Source: Chloroflexota bacterium | GTDB taxonomy: Bacteria > Chloroflexota > UBA4733 | DNA length: 11,061 nt | Assembly (NCBI GenBank): GCA_025449435.1 | Contig: JANWJO010000055.1 | Span: 1-11,061 of the forward strand | Direction: 5' to 3' | Part shown: positions 6,960 through 11,061 of the stretch, one piece after another | Layout of the letters: every line of letters starts with the position of its first letter | Numbering within the stretch: position 1 is the first letter of the stretch | Made by a program: the position numbers and the translations under genes | The notes under the pieces: generated by a model | What the model saw: only the letters and a program-made list of their open reading frames with translations | What the model was told of the DNA's origin: nothing | The model's database searches: none

Positions 6960-6972
6960 GGGGAGAAGGCAA
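6944..6972 (-). promoter_or_regulatory. Predicted promoter of the SDR-lactonase-dehydratase-hydroxyacid dehydrogenase cassette
   Basis: On the minus strand TTGCCT (6972-6967) is followed after exactly 17 bp by TATACC (6949-6944), preceded by TGC as in an extended -10 promoter. Each box matches its consensus at four of six positions. Transcription would start near 6937, about 23 nt before the GTG at 6914, with the GGAGG ribosome site between. The 101-bp gap after the glycosyltransferase gene contains no terminator-like hairpin, so some read-through from that gene is possible. Confidence 0.55.
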
Positions 6973-7015
6973 GTGTGACGAATCGCCGCTCCGCACGATG
7001 GCCGGAATGCGCAGC

Positions 7016-8215
7016 CTAAGCGATCGCTGTTGCTGCGAGTGGGCGCGCGGGCACGCGGACCAAGCTGGCATAGAGCGCTTCGTATTGTTCAGCTAGCACA
7101 TCAGGAAGGAGGTAACGCTGAGAAAGCAACCGCTGACCTTCCTTGACGGAACGGCGAGCGCGGTCGTCGGTAAGGATGCGCTCAAGCGCCGCGGCAAGCT
7201 CCGACGGACGTTCCGGCGGCGTCAGCAGCGCGGCGCCTGCCGGCCCGAGTAACTCCGTGAGCAATGGCAAGTTCGATGTAATCAGTGGTGTGCGCAGGTG
7301 AACGGCTTCGAGGACGAGCGACGGAAACGTTCCTTGACCTGCCGTCGAACGGTACGGCAGCGCGAGCACATCGACAGCACACAGGAAGGTTCCTACCGGA
7401 ACGCGATTGAGCCAGACGATCCGGCCAGCTGCGTCCCCGACGTGATCGGTCACACGGCTGGCCTTACCTTGTCCGCTCCAGGCAAGTGCCAGGTGCACGT
7501 TGGGTATCTGTTGTGACAGTCGAGCGAATGCCTCTGCCAGTACATCCACACCCTTGACGTCGTTGAAATGGCCGACATAGCCGATGAGTGGCACATCCGC
7601 TGGGAGCCCTAGCTCGCTGCGAGCGGCGGACGGCGACGTCTGCACAAGTTTGTCGGCCTCGACCACATTCGGAAGTACTGCGACTCGCGCCGCATCTGCA
7701 CCAAGCCTGACGAGTTCGCTGCGCTGAACCTGGCTGCTCACTACGATGCGGTCGGCCGAATAGCGCGACAAGCGCGCGGCGGCGCCGTTGTTCACCAGGC
7801 ACAGCGGGAGGTACGTTCGCCAGCTTTCGCGCAACCGGCGCGGCGTGAGCAGCACGCGGGCGGGAGGCAAATGCCCCTCAAACCCGACCACCAGCGGGAC
7901 GTCGATTCGTCGCTGAACAGCATCACCTAGCCACGCAAATGCCGGTGTCGGCAGAGACAAATGCAACACATCGGCATCCTTGGATGCCTGGATAATGCGT
8001 GGCACCGTCTGGAGCATGCGCCGAGCAGCCTGAGGAAGCGGTACTGGCCCCGCATCAAGGGATATCGCTGAGCGGTGGAGCAAATCTTGGCTATCGAACG
8101 GCGCCAGAAGCTGCACGGTATGGCCTCGCCGGGTTAGCGCGCGCCCCAAGCCTGCCAAACTATCGATTTGTCCGCTGAGGGCTCTAGGATGTAATGAGGC
8201 TACGCTAATTCGCAT
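7016..8215 (-). CDS. GT-B glycosyltransferase, GT4-like
   Basis: This 399-residue enzyme probably transfers a sugar from an activated nucleotide donor to a glycan, lipid or other acceptor at the cytosolic face of the membrane. The N-terminal Rossmann half shows the GT4 opening SGQIDSLAGLGRALTRRGHTV (about 14-34); the donor-binding half has GYVGHFNDVKGVDVLAEAF (212-230, Lys221) and GQGTFPSLVLEA (293-304). The last part aligns with the retaining-enzyme EX7E motif: Glu303 is present but the first Glu is Gly295. No signal peptide or membrane helix is seen. The ATG at 8215 is favoured over a TTG at 8230, since GGAAAG lies just upstream and the family sequence starts there. It is separated from the downstream sugar cassette by a promoter and diverges from the large surface protein, so its pathway is open. 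Confidence 0.92.
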   Translation of the reverse strand: MRISVASLHPRALSGQIDSLAGLGRALTRRGHTVQLLAPFDSQDLLHRSAISLDAGPVPLPQAARRMLQTVPRIIQASKDADVLHLSLPTPAFAWLGDAVQRRIDVPLVVGFEGHLPPARVLLTPRRLRESWRTYLPLCLVNNGAAARLSRYSADRIVVSSQVQRSELVRLGADAARVAVLPNVVEADKLVQTSPSAARSELGLPADVPLIGYVGHFNDVKGVDVLAEAFARLSQQIPNVHLALAWSGQGKASRVTDHVGDAAGRIVWLNRVPVGTFLCAVDVLALPYRSTAGQGTFPSLVLEAVHLRTPLITSNLPLLTELLGPAGAALLTPPERPSELAAALERILTDDRARRSVKEGQRLLSQRYLLPDVLAEQYEALYASLVRVPARPLAATAIA

Positions 8216-8497
8216 GCGTTCTTTCCACAAGGCGTTTATGTTCTGCGCGCGTTATGCATAACCGCCTTGTGAGCGGAAATTGGCAAAACACTGTAAAATT
8301 CAGGTATTGATCACGGCAACACACTTAGCCGGGCTCGCACGTACCTTTCCATAGCGCTCGCTGTTCATCTCGCCAAGCATCCGGTTATACCGGTGACAGT
8401 GCTGTGTATGCGACGCGGTTAGGTAGCGCAGACATGGTCAGCATCTGCTAGTCTCCAGCCTGAAATCGTTGCACACATCGGGAGAACTACAAGGCGC
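8216..8497. promoter_or_regulatory. Divergent intergenic region with two perfect inverted repeats
   Basis: This 282-bp region lies between the minus-strand glycosyltransferase and the plus-strand surface protein and must hold both promoters, though neither is clear. GTTATGCATAAC (8251-8262) is a perfect 12-bp palindrome close to the glycosyltransferase start. CCGGT-TAT-ACCGG (8381-8393) is a perfect 5-bp inverted repeat with TTATAC inside. TTGGCA (8280-8285) and TATTGA (8305-8310) could be a weak plus-strand pair, but with a 19-bp spacer. No open frame with a ribosome site was seen. Confidence 0.4.
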
Positions 8498-11061
8498 ATG
8501 CAATCACCTGGACAGCCATCTGTCGAGATTACCATCATTCAAACGCCTGGCACGCTGGCTCCAGGAGCGCGCAACCTCGTCTCCGCCCAGATTGCCAATC
8601 GCTCGACCTCGTTAGTCGACATCAATATGGGATGCAGAGACATCGATCCAGCCTGGGTAACCTTCCGCCCACCCCAGCTTTCCTTGCCGGCAGGTACGCA
8701 GGTCATTGTTTCGGTCATCATCGCGCCGCCAGAGTTTGCCGAAATGGGCCAGGCAGTTTCGTTCCTTCGGGTGCTCGATCAACGCACCGGTTCGCTCCTT
8801 GCCGAGACACCGCTCCTTGGTGGGGCTGCACCAGCACCAGGGGCCACGACCACGCTGCTTCCCGCTGTTGCCAACGGACGCAGAAACCTGATAATTGGGA
8901 GCGGGGCGGTTGCTGCACTGGCCGTGATCGCAGTCGCTGTGCTCGCCGCCAGGCATTTCTTGATGCCCACACCCGCCGCTACACCGACCCCTTCACCACT
9001 GGCCAAGAGCGCCGTGTGCGCTAGCCAGGCCATACTTGTCCCCTCGCTCTTTTCAGATGAGCAAACCACGGCGATTCGTTTATCCGCCAACGACCTCACT
9101 GGGATGAAGGTCCTTCGTACAGAGCCGGCCGCGGTGCTGCCAGGCCTGTTTCAGTCGCTCATGTCGGTCTCCAACGACAATAACGAACTGGCCTATGTCA
9201 CCGCTGACAATGAAGTGATGGACGAGGCGCACATTTGGGCCATTCCCGTCAATGCGCCAAACAATCGACAGGAAGTTGCCCATATCGCTTCGGGGCTATG
9301 GCCCGTCCGCCCCGCTTGGTCACCCGACGATAAGCAGGTTGCGTATCTGGCGCTCGATCCGGCCGCGGCAGCACAACACCAAACCAAACTCGTGTTGTGG
9401 GTCGATCAACTCGGGCAACCAGCGCGCAGCCTCGGCAGCCCACCCGAACTACGCCCCGAAGACTTTTATGGTGATAACGCATCGCCGTTGTGCTGGGCAG
9501 CGGACAACCGTACGCTGATTTTCAGCCTGGCACCTACCGCCCCCGTCGCCGCGGCCACCACATCCCTGGGTACCCTGAGCCAGTCGAGTGCTGCAACCAG
9601 CTCAAAGCCTGGTCAGCAGACCGGGACGACAACCACTTCCGTACAAACAAGCCAGGCGAATGCGGGCCAGCAGCCAACGATCCAAATCATTGCGAACGCA
9701 CCAACACCGCAGGGAGCCCAGGCGCAGCCCGCGCAACAGGTGCAGATCGATGTCGTGACCGGTCAAGTGACCGTAGCTCCCAAGGTACAACAACCCGCAC
9801 CAGCCCAGATGCCCACCGGCCCCCACGCCGAGCCATCCGGCAATGCGTGCGGCATGCCGATCTACTCGCAAAATGATCCCTCCTGGAAGTTCGACGTAAT
9901 GGCCGCTGCTGGGGATGGGATCGGCCCGTACGGTTGCGCATTAACCTCCACCACGATGGTGCTCAATTACTACGGCGTGCAACTCACGCCGCCGCAACTC
10001 AACAACTGCTTGAGAGGATATGCGGACCCGCTGTACTGGTCACAGGTACCTGGCTGCACCAACGGGGTGGTCAATGGTGGCCAGCGGGATGACTTCTCCT
10101 ACAGTACGCTGGATAGTGTGCTTCAACAGGGCCACCCGGCGATCGTGGGCATGTTGCGCGGGCAGACAGGCATGCACTTTATCGTCGTCACCGCTGGCGG
10201 TGGCGGCATAGCCTCCAACTACTCCGTTGCCGATCCCTGGGATGGCACGACCTACAAGACGCTCCAGACGTTCATTAACAGCGGCTACAACCTCGCCTGG
10301 ATCATCATTTACTCGGGACCAAATCACGACTGTAAACGGCTCGTCCCTGCGCCCGCTAACATGCCACAGATATCCGGTGTCAGTGACGGTTCGGTGTATC
10401 AAAACCCTGTGCAGGTCACGATCGCCGGCGACAACGGGGTCAAGGTCAATGGCGACGTGATCAATCTCGACATCGTTCCTCCACAATTAACCATTGTGGG
10501 GCAAACTACCTCGGCAACTACGTCGGCCATCACGGTAGCCAGTTCGACAGCCTCGACGAGCGGCGCCACTACCGCCGTCAGCAGTGCTGCTTCGACCAGC
10601 AAAGCTTCTTCGACCAGCAGCGCGACTTCGACGTCACACACCTTCATCACGGTGACTACAACCAGCGAAACGTCATCCACCACGGAAGCCGTCACATCGC
10701 CAACAGTCGTACCGACAGCTACCTTTACGCCGGTGCCCTCTGGGGGCGGAGGTGTGTTAGGTGGCATCTTCCGTTTCCCCTTCCCCTTGAAAACTCTTCC
10801 TTGGTACGTGACACCAGTCCCGATCGTCAATAAGCCCATCATCATTACACCCATCGAAGCGCCCATATTTTCGCTGGGCAATGAAGGCACGTACCTTTTG
10901 ACCGTCAAGGCCACCAACGCCAGTGGTGCGCTGATCATGCGCACGCTCAAGTTCACGATCGATCGCACGCCGCCTGTCATACAAGTCGCGCTCATCGGCC
11001 AGGCCCCCTTGCAGGCGAGCACGATGCTCACGCCCGATTCGCTGGCGTCTTCTGGGCCCGC
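8498..11061 (+). CDS. Large membrane-anchored modular protein: Ig-like domain, TM helix, TolB-like repeats, C39-like peptidase domain, Ser/Thr-rich linker, Ig-like domain; right end cut
   Basis: At least 854 residues are visible with no stop before the window edge. The ATG at 8498 follows AAGG by 3 nt. Residues about 8-110 look like a beta-sandwich (NEW3/Ig-like) domain. There is no signal peptide; one membrane helix (131-151, after NGRR) suggests a type II anchor with the C-terminal bulk outside. Residues about 165-346 contain TolB/PD40-type propeller sequence (AWSPDDKQVAY, 273-283). A Thr/Gln/Pro/Ala-rich linker (about 347-450) follows. Residues about 455-612 match a C39-like papain-fold peptidase: Gln458, Cys480 in YGCALTSTTMVLNYYG, His560, Asp579 in ADPWDG. 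The last part (622 onward) is an Ig-like domain whose two halves (622-660 and about 788-825, EGTYLLTVKATN...FTIDRTPP) are split by about 125 residues, largely Ser/Thr-rich. The domains are clear, but the biological role is unknown; processing or binding of extracellular peptides or glycans is a guess. Confidence 0.9.
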   Translation, partial: MQSPGQPSVEITIIQTPGTLAPGARNLVSAQIANRSTSLVDINMGCRDIDPAWVTFRPPQLSLPAGTQVIVSVIIAPPEFAEMGQAVSFLRVLDQRTGSLLAETPLLGGAAPAPGATTTLLPAVANGRRNLIIGSGAVAALAVIAVAVLAARHFLMPTPAATPTPSPLAKSAVCASQAILVPSLFSDEQTTAIRLSANDLTGMKVLRTEPAAVLPGLFQSLMSVSNDNNELAYVTADNEVMDEAHIWAIPVNAPNNRQEVAHIASGLWPVRPAWSPDDKQVAYLALDPAAAAQHQTKLVLWVDQLGQPARSLGSPPELRPEDFYGDNASPLCWAADNRTLIFSLAPTAPVAAATTSLGTLSQSSAATSSKPGQQTGTTTTSVQTSQANAGQQPTIQIIANAPTPQGAQAQPAQQVQIDVVTGQVTVAPKVQQPAPAQMPTGPHAEPSGNACGMPIYSQNDPSWKFDVMAAAGDGIGPYGCALTSTTMVLNYYGVQLTPPQLNNCLRGYADPLYWSQVPGCTNGVVNGGQRDDFSYSTLDSVLQQGHPAIVGMLRGQTGMHFIVVTAGGGGIASNYSVADPWDGTTYKTLQTFINSGYNLAWIIIYSGPNHDCKRLVPAPANMPQISGVSDGSVYQNPVQVTIAGDNGVKVNGDVINLDIVPPQLTIVGQTTSATTSAITVASSTASTSGATTAVSSAASTSKASSTSSATSTSHTFITVTTTSETSSTTEAVTSPTVVPTATFTPVPSGGGGVLGGIFRFPFPLKTLPWYVTPVPIVNKPIIITPIEAPIFSLGNEGTYLLTVKATNASGALIMRTLKFTIDRTPPVIQVALIGQAPLQASTMLTPDSLASSGP
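10502..10733 (+). repeat. Low-complexity Ser/Thr-coding tract
   Basis: About 77 codons are dominated by Ser, Thr and Ala, within the large surface protein. Part is a short direct repeat: TTCGACCAGCA at 10591-10601 and again at 10609-10619, period 18 bp, which keeps the frame. Such tracts usually form extended, often glycosylated linkers, and can change in length by slippage. Confidence 0.6.

Noticed and set aside
8267..8276. TTGTGAGCGG, identical to half of the E. coli lac operator
   Set aside because: The second half-site is missing, and a 10-bp match by chance is not strong evidence for a LacI-family site in another phylum.
10399..11031. 210-codon minus-strand frame near the right end
   Set aside because: It is antisense to the Ser/Thr-rich and Ig-like part of the large plus-strand protein; low-complexity GC-rich tracts readily leave the opposite strand open.

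Overview
The window is GC-rich, densely coded bacterial chromosome with GTG as well as ATG starts, clear Shine-Dalgarno sites and one very large modular surface protein. A single-membrane-segment protein joining TolB-type repeats, a C39-like peptidase, Thr/Ser-rich linkers and an Ig-like domain, next to an Amt of the GFNGGDP type, suggests a Chloroflexota-like, soil-type heterotroph. That placement is inference from style; there is no rRNA or marker gene here to confirm it. No tRNA, rRNA, CRISPR array, insertion sequence or phage gene was seen.

Layout. Positions 1-1347 (minus) hold an ammonium channel, Amt, nearly complete but cut at its C-terminal end by the window edge. Positions 1348-1804 are a non-coding divergent region. 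It carries a strong terminator-like hairpin and other stem-loops on the Amt side, and a promoter with an overlapping inverted repeat on the other side. Positions 1805-3028 (plus) encode an LDH2-family NAD(P)-dependent oxidoreductase with an unusual C-terminal tail. It converges, with an 18-bp gap, on a four-gene minus-strand cassette. In order of transcription the cassette is: SDR dehydrogenase (6914-6147), amidohydrolase/lactonase (6080-5187), enolase-superfamily sugar-acid dehydratase (5190-4057, overlapping the lactonase gene by 4 bp), and a CtBP-like D-2-hydroxyacid dehydrogenase (4006-3047). A promoter (TTGCCT, 17 bp, TGC-TATACC) lies just upstream of the SDR gene. Further right are a GT4-type glycosyltransferase (8215-7016, minus), a 282-bp divergent intergenic region with two perfect inverted repeats, and the large membrane-anchored protein (8498 to the window end, plus), which is open at the right edge.

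How the genes fit together. The cassette reads as a non-phosphorylative sugar or sugar-acid route: an SDR oxidises a sugar to a lactone, the amidohydrolase opens it to the aldonate, and the enolase-superfamily enzyme removes water to give a 2-keto-3-deoxy acid. The two 2-hydroxyacid/2-keto acid oxidoreductases (CtBP-like and LDH2) would act on downstream intermediates. No aldolase, hydrolase, kinase, transporter or regulator of this pathway is in the window, so the substrate cannot be named. The SDR lacks the usual catalytic serine, which adds doubt about its exact reaction.

Most of the window is ordinary metabolism. The parts most worth a second look are the modular surface protein with its interrupted Ig-like domain, the LDH2 enzyme with a tail resembling a type II secretion ATPase N-terminal motif, the serine-less SDR, and the structured Amt leader.
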